A stretch of 25,531 nucleotides of DNA from positions 1-25,531 of the forward strand of contig RFGQ01000314.1 in NCBI GenBank assembly GCA_003695865.1. Reading direction: 5' to 3'. The first letter of the stretch is position 1, and every line of letters begins with the position of its first letter. The position numbers were made by a program, and so were the translations under genes. Below, in pieces: positions 1 through 6,902 of the stretch. The notes under the pieces are model-generated. The model ran no database searches, had not been told where the DNA came from, and worked only from the letters and a program-made list of their open reading frames with translations. This DNA comes from Gemmatimonadota bacterium. GTDB lineage: Bacteria > Gemmatimonadota > Gemmatimonadetes > Longimicrobiales > Gaopeijiaceae.

Positions 1-97
1 CCGCGGACTGGCCGCCGTAGGAGGGAATACCGAGATTGCCGATCCACGCGCCCTGACCACGGCCGCCGAACACGCATCGCCCCTGGAGCACCCATGA
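1..97 (+). other. Possible C-terminal tail of an upstream CDS
   Basis: The second forward frame is open from the left edge and stops at TGA 95-97, overlapping the next gene's ATG (94-96) as ATGA, the classic translational-coupling overlap. The encoded 31-residue tail ends in the sequence EHASPLEHP. Third-position GC in this frame is only moderate. A minus-strand frame starting at GTG 89-91 is also open with slightly better third-position GC, so the assignment is uncertain and the product cannot be named from so short a piece. Confidence 0.25.
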
Positions 98-2580
98 GCG
101 TCCCCTGCCCGACCCGCATAACCGCCACCGCCCTGCTGAGCGGCCTTGTCGCGCTCGCGCTCGCCGCGCCCGGCACCGCACAGTCGCACCGTCCGTCCGG
201 CGGCGGCCCGCCGACCCACCGGACGCCGTCCGGCACGTCGGCGGCCGCCCCCGCCGCCGCGCTCGGCGCGTTCGGCTCGGTCCTCGTGTTCGACGGTGAA
301 GCCCTCTTCGTGGGGCAGGCGGGCGAGACCGACCTCTTCCCGGTGCCCGCCAACCGGCCGGGCGCGGTGCACGAGTATCGCAGTGACGGGGCGGACGGCT
401 GGATCGAGGTCGCCAGGGCCACGGCGGCCGACGCCCTGGTCGGTGACGGCTTCGGCCGGGCCGTGGCCGTCGCCGACGGGCGCCTGGTGGTGGGTGCGCC
501 CAAGCGGGGCGCCGGCGCCGCCTACGTGTTCGAGCGGGACGGCGACGGGTGGCGTCAGACGGCGCGCCTCGCTCCCCAGGACGGCCAGGACGGCGATGGC
601 TTCGGGGCCGCCGTCGCCCTGGCCGGCGACGCGGTGCTGGTGGGGGCGCCCGGGCGGACTGGGGGCGCCGGCGCCGTGTACGTCTTCAGGGCCGACGGAG
701 ACGCGTGGGTCGAGGCGGACGTTCTCGAGCGCGCGCCCGACGAGGCCGGCTCACGCTTCGGCAGCGCCATCCTGGTGTCGGACGAGACGGCCTTCGTGTC
801 GGCGCCGGGCACCCTGCCCGGCCTGGTCCCCGGGACGGAAGCCGACATCCGACCGGGCGTGGTCGCCGCGTACACGCGCGCGGCGGACGGCACGTGGACC
901 GCGGCGGGCGAGGCTTCCCTGCCGGGCGCCATCGCGTTCGGGTGGGCCTTCGCGACCGACGGCGATGGGCGGGTCTGGGCGAGCGCACCCTTCGCGTTCC
1001 AGGGCCAGGGCGCCGTCTTCGGGCTCGTGCGCTCGGGCGAGACCTGGGCGGCGGCCGACACCCTGCGCCCCGACGCTTCGACGCCCGTCCAGGGCTTCGG
1101 ACTGTCGCTCGGCGCGGGCGGCGGGTCCCTTGTGGTGGGGGCGCCCCTGGCCGCCTCGGCCTTCGTGTTCGAGCGGGCCGGCGGCGAGGGGGGGTGGACG
1201 CAGGCGGCGCACCTGACCAACGCCACGCAGACGGCGTTCTTCGGCATGGCCGCGGCCGCACGGGGCGAAACGGTTGTGGTGGGAGCGCCCGGAGCGGACT
1301 TCTTCGAGGGCGCGGCCACCGTCTACACGCGGGCGGACGACGGTTCGTGGTCGGAGGCGGAAGCGCTGTTCGACGACGCCGGAGGGCTACAGCCCATCAC
1401 GGGCGGCGAGGTCGAGTGCGCCGACGGCCATGTGGGCGAGTTCACCTGTAGCGAGGTCGACGTGGTGTCGTTCCTGCCCGTGAGCGCGCTCGGTGGCACT
1501 CGCGGCAGCTTCGTGAACGACCTCTGGGGGTGGACGGACCCCGAGACGGGTAAGGAGTACGCGCTCGTCGGGCGCGGCGACGCGACGGTGTTCGTGGACG
1601 TCAGCGACGCGGCCAACCCCGTGTTCCTGGGCGAGCTCCCGCTCACCGACGGCGCGCAGCCGAGCTTCTGGCGAGACATCAAGGTCTACGCCGACCACGC
1701 GTTCATCGTGGCCGACGCCGCCGGGCAGCACGGCGTGCAGATCTTCGACCTGCGGCGGCTGCGGGACGTGCAGGATCCGCCCGTGGTCTTCGACGAGGAC
1801 GCGCACTACGACGGCATCGCCAGCGCCCACAACATCGTCATCAACGAAGAGACGGGTTTCGCCTACGTCGTGGGCGGCAGCAGCGGCGGCACCACGTGCG
1901 GGGGCGGGCTCCACATGATCGATGTGCGCGACCCCCGTGCGCCCACGTTCGCCGGCTGCTTCTCCGACCCCTCCACGGGCATGGCCGGCACGGGCTACAG
2001 CCACGACGCGCAGTGCCTGGTCTACAACGGCCCCGACTCGACCTATGCGGGACACGAGATCTGCCTGGGCTCCAACGAGAACGCGCTCTCCATCGCCGAC
2101 GTCACCGACAAGGACAACCCGGTCGCCGTGTCGACGGCCCGTTACCCCAACAGCGCGTACGCGCATCAGGGGTGGGTCTCGGCCGATCACCGCTTCTTCT
2201 TCATGAACGACGAGGGCGACGAAGTGGCGGGGACCGTGCCGCGCACGCGCACGCTCGTGTGGGACATCCAGGACCTCGACGACCCGGTGCTGCTCGCCGA
2301 GCACCTGGGCGAGACGGCCGCTTCGGACCACAACCTGTACGTGCGCGACCAGCTCATGTACCAGTCGAACTACGTGAGCGGCCTGCGCATTCTCGACGTG
2401 TCGGATCCCGCGAACCCGCGGGAGGTCGGCTATTTCGACACCGTCCCGTGGGGCGAGGACGCCCCCGGATTCGCAGGCTCATGGAGCAACTACCCGTATT
2501 TCGAGAGCGGCATCATCCTGGTGAGCAGCATCCGCGAAGGCCTGTTCGTGCTCAAGCGGAAGCGGCCGACGGTGTTCTGA
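94..2580 (+). CDS. Secreted FG-GAP / LVIVD repeat protein (choice-of-anchor B family)
   Basis: 828 residues, predicted exported protein of unknown molecular function. Residues 1-29 form a Sec signal peptide ending in an AxA-like site before Q30. Residues about 57-415 carry seven FG-GAP-type blades, recognisable by repeated GDGFG / FG..V.. / VVGAP signatures (for example VGAPKRG, VGAPGR, VSAPG, VGAPLA, VGAPGADF), consistent with an integrin-like seven-bladed propeller. Residues about 450-825 match the choice-of-anchor B region: LVIVD-type repeats such as FVDVSDAANPVFLG, MIDVRDPRAPTFAG and RILDVSDPANPREVG, with conserved His segments SHDAQC, AHQGW and SDHN. The start is supported by GGAG at 85-88, six bases before the ATG. 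No C-terminal sorting or anchor segment is visible. It is followed after 49 bases by a sigma-factor gene on the same strand. The family call is strong; the role (probably surface or secreted binding) is inference. Confidence 0.88.
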   Translation: MSVPCPTRITATALLSGLVALALAAPGTAQSHRPSGGGPPTHRTPSGTSAAAPAAALGAFGSVLVFDGEALFVGQAGETDLFPVPANRPGAVHEYRSDGADGWIEVARATAADALVGDGFGRAVAVADGRLVVGAPKRGAGAAYVFERDGDGWRQTARLAPQDGQDGDGFGAAVALAGDAVLVGAPGRTGGAGAVYVFRADGDAWVEADVLERAPDEAGSRFGSAILVSDETAFVSAPGTLPGLVPGTEADIRPGVVAAYTRAADGTWTAAGEASLPGAIAFGWAFATDGDGRVWASAPFAFQGQGAVFGLVRSGETWAAADTLRPDASTPVQGFGLSLGAGGGSLVVGAPLAASAFVFERAGGEGGWTQAAHLTNATQTAFFGMAAAARGETVVVGAPGADFFEGAATVYTRADDGSWSEAEALFDDAGGLQPITGGEVECADGHVGEFTCSEVDVVSFLPVSALGGTRGSFVNDLWGWTDPETGKEYALVGRGDATVFVDVSDAANPVFLGELPLTDGAQPSFWRDIKVYADHAFIVADAAGQHGVQIFDLRRLRDVQDPPVVFDEDAHYDGIASAHNIVINEETGFAYVVGGSSGGTTCGGGLHMIDVRDPRAPTFAGCFSDPSTGMAGTGYSHDAQCLVYNGPDSTYAGHEICLGSNENALSIADVTDKDNPVAVSTARYPNSAYAHQGWVSADHRFFFMNDEGDEVAGTVPRTRTLVWDIQDLDDPVLLAEHLGETAASDHNLYVRDQLMYQSNYVSGLRILDVSDPANPREVGYFDTVPWGEDAPGFAGSWSNYPYFESGIILVSSIREGLFVLKRKRPTVF

Positions 2581-2629
2581 ATTCGAGGGCTCCCTCCCCC
2601 CGCAGCGGGCCCCGGCTTCGAAGACCACG

Positions 2630-3178
2630 ATGAACGACCCGTCCCGGACCGATCAGGAATTCCAGCGTGAGGCGCTCGCCGATTTCGACGTGCTCTACCG
2701 CGTCGCGGTCCAGCTCGCCGCGGACCGTGACCTGGCCAAGGAGCTCGTGCAGGCGGCCGTGCTCGGCGCGTACCGGCGTTGGTGGGACCGGGGGCAGGGT
2801 CTGTCGGCCCGGGCCTGGATCCTGTGCATCCTGGTGCGGGAGGCACGGCGCCGGCTGTCGGGCGGCAGCCATGCGGATCCGCCGGCAGGGCCGGTCGGAG
2901 GCGGGGAGCGCGAGAGCTGGCTCGACCGCCCGGGCGACGGGGTGCCGCTCCCCGGCGGAGTCCTCCCCCAGGGCCAGACCGTCGACACGCTCGACCCCGC
3001 GCGGGTGCGCGCCGCGATCGATCCGCTTCCGTACGCCTACCGCGAAGTCCTCGCGCTGAGCGACATCGCAGGGCTCTCGTACGACGAACTCGCGGTGCTG
3101 CTCGACTGCCCTCGCGACGCAGCCAGAACGCGCCTGTACGAAGCGCGCGCCGCGCTCAAAGCCCGCCTGTTCCCCTGA
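2630..3178 (+). CDS. ECF-like RNA polymerase sigma factor
   Basis: 182 residues. Residues about 15-76 resemble sigma-70 region 2 (DVLYRVAVQLAADRDLAKEL, then a basic helix ending REARRRL), and residues about 126-180 are a clear region 4 with the helix-turn-helix pattern LPYAYREVLALSDIAGLSYD followed by LAVLLDCPRDAARTRLYEAR. A Pro/Gly-rich linker joins them. Such proteins direct RNA polymerase to specific promoters in the cytoplasm. Region 2 is divergent: the usual DLVQETF element reads ELVQAAV here, so the -10 specificity may be unusual. No anti-sigma factor, receptor or TonB gene adjoins it. It lies 49 bases after the secreted propeller gene and ends convergently with the lipoprotein gene. 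The RBS is weak (GAAGA 8 bases before the ATG). Confidence 0.82.
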   Translation: MNDPSRTDQEFQREALADFDVLYRVAVQLAADRDLAKELVQAAVLGAYRRWWDRGQGLSARAWILCILVREARRRLSGGSHADPPAGPVGGGERESWLDRPGDGVPLPGGVLPQGQTVDTLDPARVRAAIDPLPYAYREVLALSDIAGLSYDELAVLLDCPRDAARTRLYEARAALKARLFP

Positions 3179-3224
3179 CGGCCGTGGCCGCCGCGTGGCC
3201 CGTGCCTGGCGTTCGCGGCGCGCC

Positions 3225-3635
3225 TCAGCGGCCCGCCACGACCTCGTAGCTCGAGGTCGAAAGCAGGTTCTCGACGCGGATGTTCACGCGCTGGCCGGCC
3301 GCCAGGTAGAGGGCGTCGGTCGTGTAGCGCTCCGAGGATCCGATCGGCGTGATGAGGAACCGCACGCGGCGGGTGCTCGGCATCACCGAGCGCGAGATGG
3401 TGAAGAGCCGCTCGGACTGGCTGGTGACCTGGCCGAGCCGCGCCCGGTTCCCCAGATGCACCACGTGCACCCGCACGTCCGACCAGTTGTGGTTCGTCAC
3501 CTGGACGGCGACCTCCGCGTTCCGGCGGGCCTCGTCCCACGGAGACGAGCGGGTGTGCGCACAGGCGGACGCCGTGAGCACGAGGGCTGCACAGAGCACG
3601 GCCGAGCGGCCGCGGAGAAAGACACTGCGCGCCAT
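3225..3635 (-). CDS. Small lipoprotein of unknown function
   Basis: 136 residues. I place the start at ATG 3635-3633 because a strong GAGGAGG lies six bases upstream and a signal sequence begins there; the open frame extends further upstream but that part is Arg-rich and unlike protein. Residues 1-24 are a signal peptide ending LTASA before Cys25, a lipobox of slightly atypical composition (Ala rather than Leu at -3). The mature part is a short beta-rich domain (AVQVTNHNWSDVRVHVV, RLFTISRSVMPSTRRVRFLI, NIRVENLLSTSSYEVV), suggesting a small immunoglobulin- or transthyretin-like beta-sandwich of the periplasm or outer membrane. No function can be named. It lies 207 bases downstream of the disulfide oxidoreductase gene on the same strand. 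Confidence 0.75.
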   Translation of the reverse strand: MARSVFLRGRSAVLCAALVLTASACAHTRSSPWDEARRNAEVAVQVTNHNWSDVRVHVVHLGNRARLGQVTSQSERLFTISRSVMPSTRRVRFLITPIGSSERYTTDALYLAAGQRVNIRVENLLSTSSYEVVAGR

Positions 3636-3753
3636 GATGCACCTCCTCGCGGGTCGCTCTTCAGCGGGTGCGCGCCGCGGTCCTGCAGCGACCCCGTCCC
3701 CCCGCAGGCGCGTCGCCGGCGACCGGGCCCGAGAGCCCGCCACCGACCGTCGC

Positions 3754-3784
3754 AACATACGACCGGCCCCCACCGGCCTGTCCA
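3754..3784 (-). promoter_or_regulatory. Weak candidate promoter for the lipoprotein gene
   Basis: On the minus strand TGGACA (3784-3779, one mismatch to TTGACA) and TATGTT (3759-3754) are separated by 19 bases, about 120 bases upstream of the lipoprotein start. The spacing is longer than ideal, so this is tentative. Confidence 0.22.
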
Positions 3785-3842
3785 GAGGACCGGCATGTTC
3801 TCGTGGCAACATCGAGACCGGCGGGGCGGCGGCGGTGGTGCC

Positions 3843-5243
3843 TCAAGCGCGATCCATCGCCATGAAGAGGTTGTTGAGCGACTCCGACAGCGTGGGATGC
3901 GAGAACACACCCTCTTTGAGCACCGTGTAGGGCAGATCTCCGAGCATGGCCATCTGCAGGACCGTCGCCACCTCGCCGCCCTCGATGCCGAGCACCGCGG
4001 CGCCGAGGATACGGCCCGTCTCGGCATGGACGACCGCCTTCATGAAGCCGCGCGTCTCGTCGGTCTCGATCGCCCGGGCCACGCGCGACATGGGCAGCTT
4101 GGCCACCCGCACGGGCAGGCCCGCCGCGCGCGCCTGGGCCTCGCTGAGACCCACCCGACCGAGCTGCGGGTCGGTGAACAGGGTGTAGGGGACCACGCGC
4201 CCCGCGCGGCTCGCACCGCCTTCGCCGAGGAGGTTGTCGCGTACGATGCGGTAGTCGTCGTAGGCGACGTGGGTGAACGGAGGGCCTCCGTTGATGTCGC
4301 CGAGCGCCCACACCCCCTCCACGTTCGTGCGCAGCTCGTCGTCCACCACCAGATAGCCCCGTTCGTCCACGGCGAGCCCGGCCCGCTCCACGGCGAGCAG
4401 GTCGGTGTTGGGCCGGCGTCCCGTGGCGACGAGCAGATGCGACCCCTCGACCGTGAAGTCGCCTTCCGGACCGGCCAGCTCCAGGCGCACACCGCCGGCC
4501 GCACCGGGCGTCACCCGCGTCGCCCGCGTACCCGTGTGCAGCGCCACGCCCTCGCCCTCGAGGATCGACGCGAGTTCGCCCGAGACGTCCTCGTCCTCCA
4601 TGGGCAGCAGCCGCTCGGCCATCTCCACGACCGTCACCCGAGCGCCGAAACGCCGGAACATCTGCGCGAATTCCAGGCCGATGTAGCCTCCACCCAGCAC
4701 GACCAGGTGCTCGGGTACCTCGCCGAGCTCCATCACGGAGGCGTTGGTCAGGAAGGGCGTCTCGTCTAGCCCCGGAACCGGCGGAATGGCCGCCCGCGCG
4801 CCCGCGTTGATGAAGACCCAGGGTGCGGTGAGCCGGCGCGTGCCACCCGCCCGCAGATCCACGACCACCTCGTGCGGACCCTCGAAGCGGGCCGTGCCGA
4901 AGATCAGGTCGATCGTCTCGTGCCGCTCCATGCCCCGACGGCTGCCCGACGACCACTGCTCCACGATGTCCCGCTTGCGCCGTCGCACGACCTCGAGATC
5001 GACCGAGACGGGCCCGGTGCGCACCCCGTAGTCCGCCGCGCGACTCACCAGGTGGGCGACGCGCGCCGACGCGACCATCGTCTTGGTGGGCGTGCAGCCC
5101 TCCACGACGCAGGTCCCGCCCACGAGGTCACTCTTCTCGATGACGGCGACCGTGCGCCCGCTCTCGGCCAGCGCGCCGGCCAGCGGCTTGCCGGCCTGTC
5201 CGGTGCCGATGACGACGGCGTCGAAGGATTCGTGGTCCGCCAC
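3843..5243 (-). CDS. FAD-dependent pyridine nucleotide-disulfide oxidoreductase (mercuric reductase / lipoamide dehydrogenase-like)
   Basis: 466 residues with start GTG 5243-5241, preceded by GGGAG and followed immediately by the FAD-binding Rossmann motif GTGQAG (13-18). The redox-active disulfide motif GGTCVVEGCTPTK (42-54) supplies Cys45 and Cys50. The NAD(P) Rossmann fold reads LVVLGGGYIGLEFAQMF. The second FAD contact is VWALGDINGG. The C-terminal dimerisation domain ends with HPTLSE (His449 and Glu454), the catalytic His-Glu dyad of the dihydrolipoamide dehydrogenase class. The MerA N-terminal heavy-metal domain and terminal Cys pair are absent, and no lipoyl dehydrogenase-complex genes are nearby. 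The GCTPTK form is typical of the poorly characterised mercuric-reductase-like branch, so its disulfide or other substrate is unknown. It is divergent from the Nudix gene. Confidence 0.9.
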   Translation of the reverse strand: MADHESFDAVVIGTGQAGKPLAGALAESGRTVAVIEKSDLVGGTCVVEGCTPTKTMVASARVAHLVSRAADYGVRTGPVSVDLEVVRRRKRDIVEQWSSGSRRGMERHETIDLIFGTARFEGPHEVVVDLRAGGTRRLTAPWVFINAGARAAIPPVPGLDETPFLTNASVMELGEVPEHLVVLGGGYIGLEFAQMFRRFGARVTVVEMAERLLPMEDEDVSGELASILEGEGVALHTGTRATRVTPGAAGGVRLELAGPEGDFTVEGSHLLVATGRRPNTDLLAVERAGLAVDERGYLVVDDELRTNVEGVWALGDINGGPPFTHVAYDDYRIVRDNLLGEGGASRAGRVVPYTLFTDPQLGRVGLSEAQARAAGLPVRVAKLPMSRVARAIETDETRGFMKAVVHAETGRILGAAVLGIEGGEVATVLQMAMLGDLPYTVLKEGVFSHPTLSESLNNLFMAMDRA

Positions 5244-5310
5244 AGGAAGCTCCCGGGTTCGAGTCGATGATGGATGCTCGGCTGGCGCCGCCGCCGAGGG
5301 CACGGCGGCC

Positions 5311-5336
5311 GCGGTAGTACTCTCCGGTCCTACCGC
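5311..5336. promoter_or_regulatory. Inverted repeat upstream of the disulfide oxidoreductase
   Basis: GCGGTAG (5311-5317) and its perfect complement CTACCGC (5330-5336) flank a 12-base spacer, about 70 bases upstream of the oxidoreductase start in the 258-base divergent gap (5244-5501). It could be an operator or a leader hairpin for that gene. The rest of the gap is GC-rich, with no clear sigma-70 promoter. Confidence 0.3.
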
Positions 5337-5501
5337 CGGACGGCGACCCAAGCGCTGCGGCGGGCCGGCGGTTCCCCCGCGCTTCGACGTCCGAGGGCGG
5401 TCGCGACGCCGTGCCGACCGCGACGGACCCTCGACGTGGCGTCCAGCCGCCGTCCCCCTCTGCCCCTGTCGGGGCTCGCACCACACACTACGTTTGCGGC
5501 C

Positions 5502-5945
5502 ATGCACACGCACGCGGAACACCGACCCATCGACGTGGTCGCAGCCGTCGTCGAGCGTACCGGTCGCTTTCTGGTGGGTCTGCGCCCCGGCCACAAGCGG
5601 CACGGAGGCCTCTGGGAGTTCCCCGGGGGCAAGACGCTCCCAGGCGAGACCGCCTTCGAAGCGGTTCGGCGTGAACTCGGCGAGGAACTGGGGCTCGAGG
5701 TGACCGCCGTCGACAAGGCGCTCTGCAGCCTCGCCGACCCGGACTCCCCGTTCGTGATCCACTTCGTGCCCACCGTGGTCCAGGGCGAGCCGGTCCCCCA
5801 CGAGCACGAGCGTCTGGGCTGGTTCACACCTGACGAGCTCGAGGCGCTACCCCTGGCACCCAGCGACGCGCGCTTCGTGCGCGAGCACCTGTCGGGCGTT
5901 TGTGAGGCGGGTGATTCCTCGGCCGAGAGCGCCCGCGGTCCTTGA
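5502..5945 (+). CDS. Nudix (MutT-like) hydrolase
   Basis: 147 residues. It carries a perfect Nudix box: GKTLPGE, seven residues, then RELGEELGL, matching Gx5Ex7REUxEExGU, which binds Mg and hydrolyses nucleoside diphosphates linked to another moiety. Features before it (VVAAVVERTGRFLVGLRP and GLWEFPGGK) fit the MutT/8-oxo-dGTP diphosphatase subgroup, whose role is to cleanse oxidised nucleotides; WEFPGGK is the classic MutT signature. The size matches MutT (about 130-150). I chose ATG 5502 because homology begins just after it; the open frame upstream is low-complexity Arg-rich. No Shine-Dalgarno sequence precedes it, and a TACGTT box at 5489-5494 would place a start site near the ATG, so a leaderless transcript is possible. 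Exact substrate is not determined. Confidence 0.9.
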   Translation: MHTHAEHRPIDVVAAVVERTGRFLVGLRPGHKRHGGLWEFPGGKTLPGETAFEAVRRELGEELGLEVTAVDKALCSLADPDSPFVIHFVPTVVQGEPVPHEHERLGWFTPDELEALPLAPSDARFVREHLSGVCEAGDSSAESARGP

Positions 5946-5955
5946 CAGCCGGCCC

Positions 5956-5973
5956 GGCAGAAGCCCTTCTGCC
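5956..5973 (+). terminator. Hairpin between Nudix and cyclase genes
   Basis: GGCAGAA (5956-5962) and TTCTGCC (5967-5973) form a perfect 7-bp stem with a GCCC loop, starting 11 bases after the Nudix stop and 46 bases before the cyclase start. No U-tract follows, so it may be a weak terminator, an attenuator or an mRNA end-stabilising hairpin. A TTGACA at 5942-5947 overlaps the Nudix stop but has no convincing -10 partner. Confidence 0.35.
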
Positions 5974-6018
5974 CGACCGTAGCCCCTCGTGACCGCTCAC
6001 CGCTACCGGAGACCCGCC

Positions 6019-6798
6019 ATGTCCTCCTCGCTCACTCAGCTCATCGACGACCTGGCCACCGGCCGCGTGCGCGTCGTGGATCTGACCCAGCCGCTCGGGC
6101 CCGAGACCCCCGTCATCGGGCTGCCCGAGATCTTCGCGCCCTCGCCGCCGATGACCATCGAGACGATCTCGCGCTACGACGAGCGCGGGCCCGCCTGGTA
6201 CTGGAACACGATCCACCTTGGGGAGCATACGGGCACCCACTTCGATGCGCCGGTCCACTGGGTGAGCGGCCGGGACCTGCCGGACAACACCACCGACACG
6301 CTTCCGCCCCACCGCTTCGTCGGGCCGGCCTGCGTGATCGACGTCGAGGCCGAGGTGGAACGCGATCCGGACTTCCTGCTCCGCCCCGAACACATCGAGG
6401 CCTGGGAGGCCGAGCACGGGCGCATTCCCGCCGGCGCGTGGGTGCTGCTGCGCACGGGCTGGAGCCGCCGGACCGACCCGACTGCGTTCATCAACGCCGA
6501 CGACGACGGGCCTCACTCACCCGGCTTCCACGCCGACGCGTCGCGACTGCTGGCGCTCGAGCGCGACGTGACGGGTGTGGGTGTGGAGACCATCGGCACC
6601 GACGCGGGCCAGGCCGGGGGCTTCGATCCCCCGTTTCCCAACCACGCCATCATGCACGGCGCCGGCAAGCTGGGGCTCGCCAGCCTGTGCAACCTCGACC
6701 AGCTGCCGCCCACCGGGGCGGTGGTCATCGCCGCGCCGCTCAAGATCGTGGACGGGAGCGGCAGCCCGCTCCGGGTGCTCGCCCTGGTCGCCGGCTGA
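6019..6798 (+). CDS. Cyclase-family metal-dependent hydrolase (kynurenine formamidase-like)
   Basis: 259 residues. The signature HTGTHFDAPVHW (70-81) is the HxGTHxDxPxH metal-binding motif (His70, His74, Asp76, His80) of the cyclase / KynB-like family, and the C-terminal part has the family's conserved GVETIGTDAG and NHAIMHGAGKLGLASL stretches. KynB-type members hydrolyse N-formylkynurenine; other members act on isatin or unknown amides and lactones. ATG 6019 is chosen because GGAG lies at 6008-6011; an in-frame GTG at 5989 is an alternative without an RBS. No other tryptophan-degradation gene is in view, so the substrate is uncertain. The length is slightly above KynB (about 210), closer to the generic cyclase-family branch. 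It may share a transcript with the Nudix gene 73 bases upstream. Confidence 0.88.
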   Translation: MSSSLTQLIDDLATGRVRVVDLTQPLGPETPVIGLPEIFAPSPPMTIETISRYDERGPAWYWNTIHLGEHTGTHFDAPVHWVSGRDLPDNTTDTLPPHRFVGPACVIDVEAEVERDPDFLLRPEHIEAWEAEHGRIPAGAWVLLRTGWSRRTDPTAFINADDDGPHSPGFHADASRLLALERDVTGVGVETIGTDAGQAGGFDPPFPNHAIMHGAGKLGLASLCNLDQLPPTGAVVIAAPLKIVDGSGSPLRVLALVAG

Positions 6799-6832
6799 GC
6801 GCCCGCCGCGGCCGGCGCGCGGAGTTCGAGGC

Positions 6833-6859
6833 GGGCGGCGACCTTCGGACCGGCCGCCC
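6833..6859. terminator. Candidate bidirectional hairpin between convergent genes
   Basis: GGGCGGC (6833-6839) pairs with GCCGCCC (6853-6859) across a 13-base loop, in the 104-base gap between the convergent cyclase and methyltransferase genes. No T-tract is present, so support is only positional and structural. Confidence 0.3.
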
Positions 6860-6902
6860 ACACCGCCAGAAGCTCGACGCACGCGGTGCGGTGGAACGCT
6901 CT

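Noticed and set aside
3195..4769. 524-residue plus-strand frame over the lipoprotein and oxidoreductase
   Set aside because: Antisense to two genes with a signal peptide, lipobox and canonical disulfide oxidoreductase motifs.
5942..5970. TTGACA at 5942 as a promoter of the cyclase gene
   Set aside because: No recognisable -10 element at 16-19 bases downstream, and the hexamer overlaps the Nudix stop region, so it was not listed as a promoter.
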